Below, in pieces: positions 17,637 through 26,748 of a DNA stretch of 64,000 nucleotides; positions within the stretch are counted from its first letter, which is position 1; each line of letters opens with the position of its first letter. The notes beneath the pieces are model-generated. The model did no database searches and had not been told where the DNA came from. It saw nothing but the letters and a program-made list of their open reading frames with translations. Both the position numbers and the translations under genes were made by a program. Source of the DNA: Candidatus Sphingomonas phytovorans (GTDB lineage: Bacteria; Pseudomonadota; Alphaproteobacteria; Sphingomonadales; Sphingomonadaceae); contig CP119314.1 of NCBI GenBank assembly GCA_029202385.1, forward strand, positions 3,536,501 through 3,600,500, read 5' to 3'.

Positions 17637-18325
17637 TCGCAGGCACCGATCCGGTAGCCGATGCCGGCGCGCGTCTCGATCAGGTTGGCCGAATCGAACT
17701 TCGCGCGGAGGTTGCGGACATGGCTGTCGATCGTGCGGTCAGTGATGGCGAAACCGGGACCGTGCAGCCGGTCGATGATCGCGTCGCGGGTATAGACTTT
17801 GGCCGGGGTGGCCGCGAGCAGCAGCAGGAGCTGGAATTCGGTGGCGGTCAGCGGCACCGGCGTGCCGTCCCAGCGCGCCTCCCACCCGTCGGTATCGAGC
17901 GTCAGGCGGTTGCGGACGACATTTTCCGGCTCGGGCGGTGGCACGCCGCGCTTGAGGATCGCGCCGACCCGGGCGACCACCTCGCGCGGGGAGAAGGGTT
18001 TCACGACATAATCGTCGCCGCCGATCTCGATGCCGACGATCCGGTCGATCTCGTCGTCGCGCGAGGAGAGGAACAGGATCGGCAGCCCCGCCCCGGCCCC
18101 GCCCGCCGCGCGCAGCCGGCGGCACAGGTCGAGCCCGTTGAGGCGCGGCATGTTGATGTCGAGCACCATCAGGTCGGGCATCTCCCGCCCGATCGCGTCG
18201 AGCGCGTCCTCGCCGTCGGCTGCCTCGCTCGGCCGCATGCCGGCCTTGCCGAGCGCGAAGACGAGCAGTTCGCGGATGTGCGGATCGTCGTCGACGACGA
18301 GGATGCGGTGGCTCATGGGTTTCAT
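17633..18325 (-). CDS. OmpR/PhoB-family response regulator
   Basis: A 230-aa transcription factor with a receiver domain (acidic triad VVDDDPH, phospho-acceptor Asp56 in VLDINMP, conserved Lys in YVVKPFSP) and a winged-helix DNA-binding domain at about 135-225 (PLTATEFQLLLLLA ... RTIDSHVRNLRAKF). First gene of the two-component operon with the kinase at 16068-17636. Either ATG 18325 or ATG 18316 (MSHRILVV) could be the start. Its regulon is unknown; it resembles CreB. Confidence 0.94.
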   Translation of the reverse strand: MKPMSHRILVVDDDPHIRELLVFALGKAGMRPSEAADGEDALDAIGREMPDLMVLDINMPRLNGLDLCRRLRAAGGAGAGLPILFLSSRDDEIDRIVGIEIGGDDYVVKPFSPREVVARVGAILKRGVPPPEPENVVRNRLTLDTDGWEARWDGTPVPLTATEFQLLLLLAATPAKVYTRDAIIDRLHGPGFAITDRTIDSHVRNLRAKFDSANLIETRAGIGYRIGACD

Positions 18326-18366
18326 TGTGGTCCTGCGGGGCTGGCGGTCAACGGTTCAATCATCTC

Positions 18367-18463
18367 CGTCATGCCGGGCTTGTTCCGGCATCCACCCTTC
18401 CCCCGGCACAACCGGCGTTGCGCGCGCGGGACAGTGGCCCCCGGAACAAGTCCGGGGTGACGG
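18367..18463. repeat. Dispersed repeat family A, full copy
   Basis: A 97-bp palindromic element running from CGTCATGCCGGGCTTGTTCC to CCCGGAACAAGTCCGGGGTG. The ends are inverted copies of each other around a variable centre. Further copies are at 26585, 30866 and 38577. Confidence 0.8.
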
Positions 18464-18526
18464 GTACGGTCTAGGCCCGCGCCGTCGACTCATCATCCGG
18501 TGCATATGGAGAAATGGTGCAGACCT

Positions 18527-18563
18527 GCATCGCCCTCGCCCCTGAACAGGAAGAGGGCGATGC
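18527..18563 (+). other. Stem-loop in the leader upstream of the thiolase gene
   Basis: GCATCGCCCTC (18527-18537) and GAGGGCGATGC (18553-18563) form a perfect 11-bp stem with a 15-nt loop, 76 bp before the thiolase start. There is no T-run, so it is either a leader structure or the terminator of an upstream transcript. The rest of the 313-bp gap between the response regulator and the thiolase holds a family A repeat and nothing else I recognise. Confidence 0.5.
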
Positions 18564-18638
18564 TGACCAACACCCCTTTCAAAACCCCACCCCTCCGCCT
18601 AAAGGTCATACCATACCCGATCCTCGAAAGGCCCTGTC

Positions 18639-19835
18639 ATGCGTGAAGCAGCCATCGTCGCCACAGCCCGCACCCCGATCGGGAAAGCCTATCGGGGCGC
18701 GTTCAACATCACCGAGGCGCCGGTACTGGCCGGCCATGTGATGAACGCGGCGGCGGAACGGGCCGGGATAGACCCCGCGCGGATCGACGAGGTGTTCTGG
18801 GGCGTGGGCAACCAATGGGGAACTCAAGGGGGAAATGCCGGCCGGATGGCGATCTTCGCGAGCAATTTGCCGCAGACCGTGCCGGCCTTTTCGCTCGACC
18901 GGAAATGCGGATCGGGGTTGACCGCGGTAGCGCTCGCGGCGCGATCGATCCTGTGCGACGAGATGGACGTGGCGCTGGCCGGGGGCATGGAATCGATCAG
19001 CCTGACGGTGACCAAGGACGCGCCGCGCTTCGTCAACAAATCAGTGATCGCCAACGAACCGGCTGCGTACATTCCCATGATCGAGACGGCCGAGATCGTC
19101 GCCGAGCGCTATGGCATCAGCCGCGAGGCGCAGGATGCGTATGGCGCGGCGAGCCAGCAGCGCGCGGCGGCCGGGCTGGAGAGCGGGGCGTTCACGAAGG
19201 AGATCGCGCCGATCACGGTCGAGAAGGCGGTGTTCGACAAGGAAGGCAACCGCACCGGAACCGAAACGGTGACCGTGTCGCAGGACGAGGGCATCCGCGC
19301 GGGCACCACGATCGAGGCGCTGCGCGGCCTGAAGACGGTGTGGCAGGGCGGCGAATTCACCGGGCCGGGATCGAACGTCACCGCGGGCAATGCCAGCCAG
19401 CTGTCCGACGGCGCGTCGGCCCAGATCCTGATGGACCGGGCGACCGCCGAGGCGGAAGGCAAGGAGATCCTCGGCCTCTATCGCGGCTTCCAGGCGGCCG
19501 GGTGCGGGCCTGACGAGATGGGCATCGGGCCGGTCTTCGCGATCCCCAAGCTGCTCCGGCGCGCCGGGCTGTCAGTGGCCGATATCGGGCTGTGGGAACT
19601 GAACGAGGCGTTCGCCAGCCAATGCCTCTATTGCCGCGATCATCTCGGCATCGATCCCGAGAAGTACAACGTCAATGGCGGCGCGATCGCGGTGGGCCAT
19701 CCGTTCGGGATGACCGGATCCCGGCTGGTCGGCCACGCGCTGATCGAGGGACGCAGGCGCGGCGTGCGCTATGTCGTGGTGTCGATGTGCACCGCCGGCG
19801 GCATGGGCGCTGCGGGCCTGTTCGAGATCGTTTGA
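18639..19835 (+). CDS. Acetyl-CoA acyltransferase / thiolase
   Basis: A 398-aa thiolase, cytoplasmic, condensing or cleaving acyl-CoA units. The catalytic set is complete: nucleophile Cys90 in DRKCGSGL, His354 in [11 protein letters not shown] and Cys384 in SMCTAGGMG, with NVNGGAIA before the histidine loop. Start ATG 18639 has GAAAGG upstream. It is monocistronic: a strong hairpin follows at 19842. Whether it degrades (beta-oxidation) or makes acetoacetyl-CoA cannot be decided; two other thiolases are in the window (21303 and 44197). Confidence 0.94.
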   Translation: MREAAIVATARTPIGKAYRGAFNITEAPVLAGHVMNAAAERAGIDPARIDEVFWGVGNQWGTQGGNAGRMAIFASNLPQTVPAFSLDRKCGSGLTAVALAARSILCDEMDVALAGGMESISLTVTKDAPRFVNKSVIANEPAAYIPMIETAEIVAERYGISREAQDAYGAASQQRAAAGLESGAFTKEIAPITVEKAVFDKEGNRTGTETVTVSQDEGIRAGTTIEALRGLKTVWQGGEFTGPGSNVTAGNASQLSDGASAQILMDRATAEAEGKEILGLYRGFQAAGCGPDEMGIGPVFAIPKLLRRAGLSVADIGLWELNEAFASQCLYCRDHLGIDPEKYNVNGGAIAVGHPFGMTGSRLVGHALIEGRRRGVRYVVVSMCTAGGMGAAGLFEIV

Positions 19836-19841
19836 GGCAGG

Positions 19842-19871
19842 GCGCCCTCTCCCCCGAAGAGGAGAGGGCGC
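19842..19871. terminator. Bidirectional terminator hairpin between thiolase and SRPBCC genes
   Basis: GCGCCCTCTCC (19842-19852) and GGAGAGGGCGC (19861-19871) form a perfect 11-bp stem with an 8-nt loop between two converging genes. It lacks a U-tract, which is common in this type of genome. Confidence 0.65.
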
Positions 19872-19878
19872 GCATGAG

Positions 19879-20412
19879 TCAGGCGTCCTGGCCGAGCGCT
19901 TCCCTGACCGTGGCTTCGGATCGCGCATGGAGCGCCCAGAAATCGCGGACCGGTTCGCCGGCGAATTTCGACTGGAGCACCGCGAGATGCGAGTGCCAGC
20001 CGCCGCCGAAATCAAGCATGCCGGCCGGACCGGCGATGCCGCTGTGCGTCAGCACGAGCCGGGTCTTGTCGCCCAGCGAGGTGAGCTCGAACCGGGCCTC
20101 GCCCTGCTTGCCGCCTTCCCAGCTCCAGGCGACCAGATGCGGCGCGTCGAACGCCGTTACCTGCTCGTGCGATACGGTGCACCTGTGTTCGCAATATTTC
20201 TCGGGATAGGGCACATCGTCGGTCGAGAGATTGTCGTGATCGAAGACGAGTTCAAGCGCGCCCCCGACACGCGGTTCGAGATTGCCCCCCGCGAACCATT
20301 GGGCGCGCAGATCGGCATCGACCAGACAATGCCAGACGGTGTCGATCGGCGCGTCGAGGATGCGTTCGAGGCGGATGGTGCCCGGGGCGGTGGTTTCGAT
20401 GGCAATCATCAT
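19879..20412 (-). CDS. SRPBCC-domain (AHSA1-type) protein
   Basis: A 177-aa START/Bet v1-like protein of the Aha1-homology group, starting with the typical IRLERILDAPIDTVWHCLVDADLRAQWFAGG segment and closing with a C-terminal helix. Such proteins bind hydrophobic ligands; function is rarely known. Last gene of an arsR-SRPBCC-SRPBCC operon: its ATG overlaps the TGA of the preceding gene by 4 nt. The usual pairing of this family with ArsR regulators is well known. Confidence 0.88.
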   Translation of the reverse strand: MMIAIETTAPGTIRLERILDAPIDTVWHCLVDADLRAQWFAGGNLEPRVGGALELVFDHDNLSTDDVPYPEKYCEHRCTVSHEQVTAFDAPHLVAWSWEGGKQGEARFELTSLGDKTRLVLTHSGIAGPAGMLDFGGGWHSHLAVLQSKFAGEPVRDFWALHARSEATVREALGQDA

Positions 20413-20849
20413 CGTTTCTCCAAAAGATCGGCAAGGCTGCCGAGGATCATCGTCCAGCCCGCGCGGGTCTGGTCTTCATAAGCCGCCCATTCGGGCGCCA
20501 TTTCGTGCGTGAGCGTCAGCGTCGAGCCGTCGCCCCTGGCGACGATATCGATCGACACACGGGTCCACTGTCCTTCCACCGCCGGATCGGCCGCGAAGAG
20601 GAAGACGAGGCGGCGCGGACGGTCGATCGCCTCGAAACGCAGATGATGGTGCGCGTCGCCCGAGGCGCGGCGCTCGACGATCAGCGCCCGGCCGCCGACC
20701 CGCGCGTCGATCTCGACCTTCAGCATCGCGCCGTCGGGCGTCCTGAACAGGAAGGCCGCCGCCCTGGCCGGATCCAGCCAGGCGTCGAACACCGCCTCGG
20801 GCGAGGCATCGAAATCGCGGACGACGGTTAGGATGACGGGAGCGCTCAT
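20409..20849 (-). CDS. SRPBCC-domain (AHSA1-type) protein
   Basis: A 146-aa protein beginning MSAPVILTVVRDFDASPEAV and containing the AHSA1 pattern VFDAWLDPARAAAFLF ... VEIDARVGGRALIVERR ... WTMILGSLADLLEKR. It overlaps both neighbours by 4 nt (ATGA on each side), so the three genes of this operon are translated together. ATG 20849 is preferred to the longer frame, which would read through the upstream regulator gene. Confidence 0.88.
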   Translation of the reverse strand: MSAPVILTVVRDFDASPEAVFDAWLDPARAAAFLFRTPDGAMLKVEIDARVGGRALIVERRASGDAHHHLRFEAIDRPRRLVFLFAADPAVEGQWTRVSIDIVARGDGSTLTLTHEMAPEWAAYEDQTRAGWTMILGSLADLLEKR

Positions 20850-21175
20850 TCGGCCCTCTCCTTTTCGGCCCTGAGCAGGTCTTCGAGGATATCGAGCCGC
20901 TCGTTCCAGAATTTCTCCCACTGACGCAGCCAGGCCTGGGCCTCGCGCAAGGGCTCGGCCTTCAGCCGGCACAATTGCTGGCGCCCCGCCTTGCGGCGCT
21001 CGACCAGCCCGGCCCGCTCGAGCGCACGCACATGCTTTGAGGCGCCGGCGAAGCTCATCGCATGCGGCGCGGCGAGCTCGCCGATGCTGCGCTCCCCCGC
21101 CGACAGGCTGGCCAGCATGGCGCGGCGGGTGGGATCGGCCAGCGCGGCGAAGGTAATGTCGAGTCGTTCAACCAT
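20846..21175 (-). CDS. ArsR-family winged-helix transcriptional regulator
   Basis: A 109-aa repressor-type protein: MVERLDITFAALADPTRRAM followed by the recognition helix region SFAGASKHVRALERAGLVERRKAGR. No cysteine-rich metal site (CVC) is present, so it is of the non-metal subgroup commonly found with AHSA1 proteins. The likely start is ATG 21175 rather than TTG 21211. It probably represses its own operon, using the inverted repeat at 21203-21229 in the divergent gap before the thiolase at 21303. Confidence 0.92.
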   Translation of the reverse strand: MVERLDITFAALADPTRRAMLASLSAGERSIGELAAPHAMSFAGASKHVRALERAGLVERRKAGRQQLCRLKAEPLREAQAWLRQWEKFWNERLDILEDLLRAEKERAE

Positions 21176-21202
21176 AAGGTTCAATATCTGGCGATTTGGC
21201 AG

Positions 21203-21229
21203 AATTGTCAACTAACTGGTTGAACAATT
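21203..21229. promoter_or_regulatory. Candidate ArsR operator
   Basis: AATTGTCAAC (21203-21212), spacer TAACTG, GTTGAACAATT (21219-21229): an imperfect inverted repeat with one extra base in the right arm. It lies 28 bp upstream of the regulator start in an AT-richer stretch between divergent genes. Its position fits autoregulation; this is inference. Confidence 0.5.
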
Positions 21230-21302
21230 CTTCTTGGGAGGCCGGCCTTGCGGTCGCGGTCGGGAGACATCAGGTTCAGGGCCGAAACGAAGGAGACCGG
21301 TC

Positions 21303-22568
21303 ATGCAGCGCTTCGCCCAGCCCATCTATATCGCATCCGGCCTCCGGACCCCGTTCGGGCGCGGCGGCGGGGCGCTCGCCGACCATGACGCCATCACCCT
21401 CGCGGTACCGGTGGCGCAGGCGATGGCGGCGAAGGCGCGACCCGACCTGTTCGTCTGGGGCACGGTGATCCCGAGCCTTGGGTGGAGCAATATCGGGCGC
21501 GAGATCTGGCTCGACGCGGGCCTCGACCCGACCGTGCCGTCCTTCTCGGCGGTGCTTGCCTGCTCGACCTCGATGATCGCGGCTTGGGCCGCGGCCGGCA
21601 TGCTTGGCGGCGACAAGGACCTCGCCCTGGTCGGCGGCTCCGAGGTGATGAGCAACCCGCCGATCGGGCTTAAGCTCGATGCGTCGAAGCGGATCGTGAA
21701 GCTGTTCCGCACCAACCCGGCCGAGGCGCTCGCCGCCCTGCAGGCGCTGACCCCGAACGACCTGGTGCTGCCGATCAAGGGCTTCGCCAACCGGATCACC
21801 GGGCGGACGATGGGCGACCATATGGAGGAAACGGCGAAGATCTGGGAGATTTCCCGCGAGGCGCAGGACGACTGGTCGCTGAAGAGCCACCAGCGCGCCG
21901 TCGCCGGATGGGAGAACGGCTTCTTCGACGACCTGGTCATCCCGCTGCCGGAGATTCAGCGCGACACCAATCCGCGTGCCGACACCTCGGCCGAGAAGCT
22001 CGCGACCCTCCCCGTCGCGTTCGACAAGACCAGCGGCAAGGGCACGCTGACCGCCGGCAACAGCTCCCCCATCACTGACGGCGCAGCCGCCTGCTGGGTC
22101 GCGACCGAAGCCGGGTTGAAGAAATTGCCCGCGGACACGCCCCACGCCGAGCTGGTCGATCACGAGATCGCTGCGGTCGACCACGCGGTGGACGGGCTGC
22201 TGATGGCGCCGAGCTTCGCCATTCCCCGGCTGCTGGAACGGCATGGACTGCGCTATGAGGATATCGCCCTGTGGGAGATCCACGAGGCCTTTTCAGCGCA
22301 GGTGCTGGCCAATGTCGCCGCGCTGGAGAAACCGGGCTGGACTCGGGACCGCGCGGGGGTGGCATTCGATTTCGGGCCCTTCCCCTGGGACCGGGTCAAT
22401 CCCAATGGCGGATCGGTGGCGATCGGCCATCCCTTCGCCGCGACCGGCGCGCGCGATCTCAGCCAGGCAGTGAAGGAACTGTGGGCGCTGCCGAGCGGAA
22501 GCTTGGCCGTGGTCAGCGTCTGCGCCGATGGCGGGCACGGCACGGTATCGTTGTTGCGGCGCCCATAG
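21303..22568 (+). CDS. Acetyl-CoA C-acyltransferase (FadI-type thiolase)
   Basis: A 421-aa thiolase with nucleophile Cys87 (VLACSTSMIAAW), His376 in IGHPFAATGARD and Cys407 in SVCADGGHG, preceded by NPNGGSVA. Its length and the FAVLxxSTS-like nucleophile region are nearer to the FadI/trifunctional-type thiolases than the 398-aa thiolase at 18639. GAAGGAGA before ATG 21303 is a good ribosome site. It is transcribed away from the arsR operon and shares its 127-bp intergenic region. Confidence 0.9.
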   Translation: MQRFAQPIYIASGLRTPFGRGGGALADHDAITLAVPVAQAMAAKARPDLFVWGTVIPSLGWSNIGREIWLDAGLDPTVPSFSAVLACSTSMIAAWAAAGMLGGDKDLALVGGSEVMSNPPIGLKLDASKRIVKLFRTNPAEALAALQALTPNDLVLPIKGFANRITGRTMGDHMEETAKIWEISREAQDDWSLKSHQRAVAGWENGFFDDLVIPLPEIQRDTNPRADTSAEKLATLPVAFDKTSGKGTLTAGNSSPITDGAAACWVATEAGLKKLPADTPHAELVDHEIAAVDHAVDGLLMAPSFAIPRLLERHGLRYEDIALWEIHEAFSAQVLANVAALEKPGWTRDRAGVAFDFGPFPWDRVNPNGGSVAIGHPFAATGARDLSQAVKELWALPSGSLAVVSVCADGGHGTVSLLRRP

Positions 22569-22647
22569 ATTCGGTTGCGTTGAACTTTCCGCGCCCGGCT
22601 GGCAGTTGGGCGCGGCATGGCGTTCGGCCCTGCTGGCAGGGCGGTCA

Positions 22648-23358
22648 ATGAAACTGGGCAACACGTTACCGCGTCTCTTCAATCCATTGCTGGCGGGCGC
22701 GAGCCTGCGTGATCGGTTGATCGCCTGTATCGGGGCGCTGATCGGCATCGCGCTCACCGCCTTTGCCTGCACCGGCCTTCACCTGAGCATGGCTGAACTG
22801 CCGTTCCTGCTGGCACCGATCGGCGCGTCGGCGGTGCTGGTGTTCGCCGTTCCCGCCAGCCCGCTCGCACAGCCCTGGTCAGTGGTCGGCGGCAATATGG
22901 TGTCGGCGATCGCCGGTGTGACCGCGGCGCATATGATGCTGCCGCCGATGCTGGCGGCCGGACTGGCGGTCTCCGGCGCGATCCTGGCGATGTCGCTGCT
23001 GCGCTGCCTTCACCCGCCGGGCGGCGCGGTGGCCCTGACCGCGGTGATCGGCGGACCGGTGATCGCGGGATCGGGCTATCTGTTCGCGCTCATGCCCGTT
23101 GCGACCAACTCCTTTGCGCTGGTGCTGATCGGGCTGCTGTTCCACCGCTTCTCGGGCCACAGCTATCCGCACCGGCCGGCCATGGCGCAGGACAAGGATG
23201 CCGGTTTCCACCCCGAGGCGATCGACCAGGCGCTGGCCGATCTGGGCGAGACCTTCGACGTCAGCCGCGAGGATCTCGACCTGCTGCTGCAGCGTGCCGC
23301 CTTTCACGAACGGGAACGGCGATCCGCGGCACGCCGGGGCGCGGCCGGGCGGCGCTGA
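22648..23358 (+). CDS. HPP-family integral membrane protein
   Basis: A 236-aa protein with four or five membrane helices (about 22-165) carrying the HPP-family blocks LPFLLAPIGASAVLVFAVP, QPWSVVGGN and the name-giving RCLHPPGGAVAL. The C-terminal 70 residues are soluble and charged. Some HPP proteins in chloroplasts and cyanobacteria transport nitrite; the function in proteobacteria is not established. CBS domains found in longer relatives are missing. The chosen ATG is 22648. Confidence 0.88.
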   Translation: MKLGNTLPRLFNPLLAGASLRDRLIACIGALIGIALTAFACTGLHLSMAELPFLLAPIGASAVLVFAVPASPLAQPWSVVGGNMVSAIAGVTAAHMMLPPMLAAGLAVSGAILAMSLLRCLHPPGGAVALTAVIGGPVIAGSGYLFALMPVATNSFALVLIGLLFHRFSGHSYPHRPAMAQDKDAGFHPEAIDQALADLGETFDVSREDLDLLLQRAAFHERERRSAARRGAAGRR

Positions 23359-23376
23359 CGCAACCGCGCGGGAGAA

Positions 23377-24030
23377 TCAGGCTTCGTCCTGAGCCCGCCA
23401 GCTTTCCCAGCGCAGCATGCCGATGATGAACAGTTCGGCCGCGACGAAAGGCGCGATCAAGGCCACCGCGCCGGCCCAGCCGAGCCACAGATAGCCGAAG
23501 CGCCCGACGCAATAGAGCAGGACCATCATGCTCTGCACCATGCCGACCAGCCCGGCCGATCTGAAGCGCGCGCCAAGCATGTAGCCGATCCAGAAGGCCC
23601 AGCGCGCGAGCACCCAGACGATGGTGCAGGCGACCACCGCGCGCATCGACGCGCCATCGCGCGCCTGGACGGCGAGCATCAGCAGCCCCGGCACGAACAG
23701 CCAGAGCTGCTCGATGGTATTCTGGACGTAGCGCTGGTTGACCCGCATCCGCCGCGATTCGGCCCCGGCCAGCGGGTCGATCGCAGGGGTGACGAGCCGT
23801 TCGTGCGCGACCGCCTCGATCCCCGGCAACAGCGCGAGCAGGGTCGCGATACCGACGCAGTGAAGCGCGAAGAAGAAGCGCGCCGTCTGGGTCGCCATGC
23901 CGGGAACCGGCGGCAGCGATCGATCGATGAAGAACCACAGCCCGATCGCCACCGGCAAGGCAAGCACCACGCCCATGACGAGCGCGCGCTGCTGCGCCTC
24001 GATCGATCCGGGGACGAGGCGGTTCGACAT
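23377..24030 (-). CDS. MAPEG-like integral membrane protein
   Basis: A 217-aa protein with four helices. The central block RVNQRYVQNTIEQLWLFVPG followed by VLARWAFWIGYMLGARFRS resembles MAPEG proteins (membrane-associated eicosanoid and glutathione metabolism). ATG 24030 overlaps the E2 stop codon by one base (TGATG), or GTG 24033 by four, so it is translationally coupled to the branched-chain dehydrogenase operon. A role in that pathway is not obvious. Confidence 0.75.
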   Translation of the reverse strand: MSNRLVPGSIEAQQRALVMGVVLALPVAIGLWFFIDRSLPPVPGMATQTARFFFALHCVGIATLLALLPGIEAVAHERLVTPAIDPLAGAESRRMRVNQRYVQNTIEQLWLFVPGLLMLAVQARDGASMRAVVACTIVWVLARWAFWIGYMLGARFRSAGLVGMVQSMMVLLYCVGRFGYLWLGWAGAVALIAPFVAAELFIIGMLRWESWRAQDEA

Positions 24031-25358
24031 CACCCGTCAGTGAAGAGGAGGACGGGGGTTTCGAGATATTTCTTGAGGGCCTGGACGTAGCTTGCGGCGT
24101 CCCATCCATCGACGACACGGTGGTCGCAGCTGATCGAGAGGTTCATCAGCCTGGCGCGGACGATGTCGTCGCCACGGAAGACGGGGCGCTCGACGATCTT
24201 GTTCGGGCCGATAATCGCGACCTCGGGCCGGTTGATGACGGGCGTGGTGGCGATGCCGCCGAGCGGCCCGAGCGAGGTGATGGTGAGCGTCGAGCCGCTG
24301 AGCTCCTCCGACTTCGCCTTGCCGGTGCGGGCTGCCTCGGCGAGGCGGGCGATCTCGCTGGCGAGCTGCCAGACGTTCAGGTCCTGCGCGTCGCGGATCA
24401 CCGGGACCATCAGGCCAGCCGGGGTCTGCGTCGCCATGCCGAGATGGATCGAACCGTGGCGCGTCACCACGCCCGCCTCGTCGTCATAGCGCGCGTTGAT
24501 CATCGGGAAGTCGGGGATCGACTTGCAGATCGCGACGATCATCAGCGGCAGCATGGTCAGCTTGGGCCGGTTGCCGCGGTGCGCGTTGAGATCGGCACGC
24601 ATCTCCTCGAGCGCGGTGACGTCGATCTCGTCGACATAGGTGAAGTGCGGGATCGTCCGCTTCGAGGCGGCCATGTTCTCGGCGATGCGGCGACGCATGC
24701 CGATGACCTTGATTGGCTCGTCGGCGCGGGCGCGCGACACGTGCGGCGCGTGATAGCCCTGGCCTGACCCATAACGCAGATACGCATCGAGATCGGCGTG
24801 GCGGATACGGTCGCCCTCGGCCTTCACGCTGCCAAGGTCGATGCCGAGGTCGGCCGCCCGGGCGCGGACCGCAGGCGAGGCGAGGACATGGGCGCTCTTC
24901 TCCCTCTCCCCTTGGGGGAGAGGGTTGGGGTGAGGATCGGGGAGAGGGGCAGTTTCGGGCGATGGCGCTTGTGACTGCGCCTCTTCCAAACCCTCTCCGC
25001 GATGGGGGGAGGTCTTTTCAGCCACCTCCTCGGCCCCCGGCGTCTCCGCCTCGATCTGCTCTTCGGCTTCCTGGGCTTTGGTCTCGACCGGCGCGGCATC
25101 GGCCACCGTCTCGGCGGCATCGGTCTCGATCACCACCAAGGCAGCCCCGATCGACACCTGGTCGCCGACCTCGCCGGCCAGCTCGACCACTACGCCCGCG
25201 ACCGGCGATTCCATCTCGACCGTCGCCTTGTCCGTCATCATGTCGGCAAGGCCCTGGTCCTCCTCCACGCGATCCCCGACCGCCACGTGCCACGCGACGA
25301 TCTCCGCCTCGGAGATGCCTTCCCCAATGTCAGGAAGCTTGAAGGTGAAGCGTGCCAT
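24030..25358 (-). CDS. bkdB: Branched-chain 2-oxoacid dehydrogenase E2 (dihydrolipoyl acyltransferase)
   Basis: Core acyltransferase of the BCKDH complex, moving the acyl group from lipoate to CoA. A lipoyl domain at 1-80 has the lipoylated Lys44 (MTDKATVEM); a long linker follows; the E3-binding domain is at about 157-195 (ASPAVRARAADLGIDL); the catalytic domain at about 210-442 ends with HRVVDGWD (His413, Asp417). Third gene of the operon after E1alpha and E1beta. The linker is partly made of translated palindromic repeat (residues about 115-154). No E3 gene follows, so E3 must be shared from another locus. Confidence 0.94.
   Translation of the reverse strand: MARFTFKLPDIGEGISEAEIVAWHVAVGDRVEEDQGLADMMTDKATVEMESPVAGVVVELAGEVGDQVSIGAALVVIETDAAETVADAAPVETKAQEAEEQIEAETPGAEEVAEKTSPHRGEGLEEAQSQAPSPETAPLPDPHPNPLPQGEREKSAHVLASPAVRARAADLGIDLGSVKAEGDRIRHADLDAYLRYGSGQGYHAPHVSRARADEPIKVIGMRRRIAENMAASKRTIPHFTYVDEIDVTALEEMRADLNAHRGNRPKLTMLPLMIVAICKSIPDFPMINARYDDEAGVVTRHGSIHLGMATQTPAGLMVPVIRDAQDLNVWQLASEIARLAEAARTGKAKSEELSGSTLTITSLGPLGGIATTPVINRPEVAIIGPNKIVERPVFRGDDIVRARLMNLSISCDHRVVDGWDAASYVQALKKYLETPVLLFTDG
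24899..25013. repeat. Palindromic repeat (family C) inside the E2 coding sequence
   Basis: CTCCCTCTCCCCTTGGGGGA at the left and CCTCTCCGCGATGGGGGGAG at the right are related inverted ends, like the intergenic element at 15915. Read on the minus strand it gives SPHRGEG ... PHPNPLPQGERE, the recognisable translation of this repeat type. It lies entirely within the flexible linker and keeps the frame. Confidence 0.75.
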
Positions 25359-25367
25359 TAGCGTAAT

Positions 25368-25440
25368 CCGTTCGTTTCGAGCGAAGTCGAGAAACAGGGG
25401 GCCGCGTTGGTGTCTCGACTTCGCTCGACACGAACGGGGA
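25368..25440. repeat. Dispersed repeat family B, short copy
   Basis: CCGTTCGTTTCGAGCGAAGT and its inverted partner ACTTCGCTCGACACGAACGG form 24-bp arms with a single mismatch, separated by 25 bp. It fills the gap between E1beta and E2. Longer copies occur at 45381, 47852 and 50953. Confidence 0.8.
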
Positions 25441-25458
25441 TGGACGGAGCCATCGAAA

Positions 25459-26556
<1,098 letters not shown>

Positions 26557-26584
26557 GCGCCTGTTTCCTCGAAAAGGCCCCACG

Positions 26585-26682
26585 CCGTCATGCCGGACTC
26601 GTTCCGGCATCCACTGCTCCGCATACTCATCGACCCTTGATTTTGCGGGACCGTGGCCCCCGGAACAAGTCCGGGGTGACGG
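26585..26682. repeat. Dispersed repeat family A, full copy
   Basis: Runs from CCGTCATGCCGGACTCGTTC to CCCGGAACAAGTCCGGGGTG within the 192-bp gap between the E1alpha and E1beta genes, so it is probably transcribed as part of the operon mRNA. Confidence 0.8.
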
Positions 26683-26748
26683 AAGAAGGGGTAGACGTCG
26701 CGAGCCCTGCAAAGGACCCAGACGAATGGGGATATGATGTGAGGTCGC

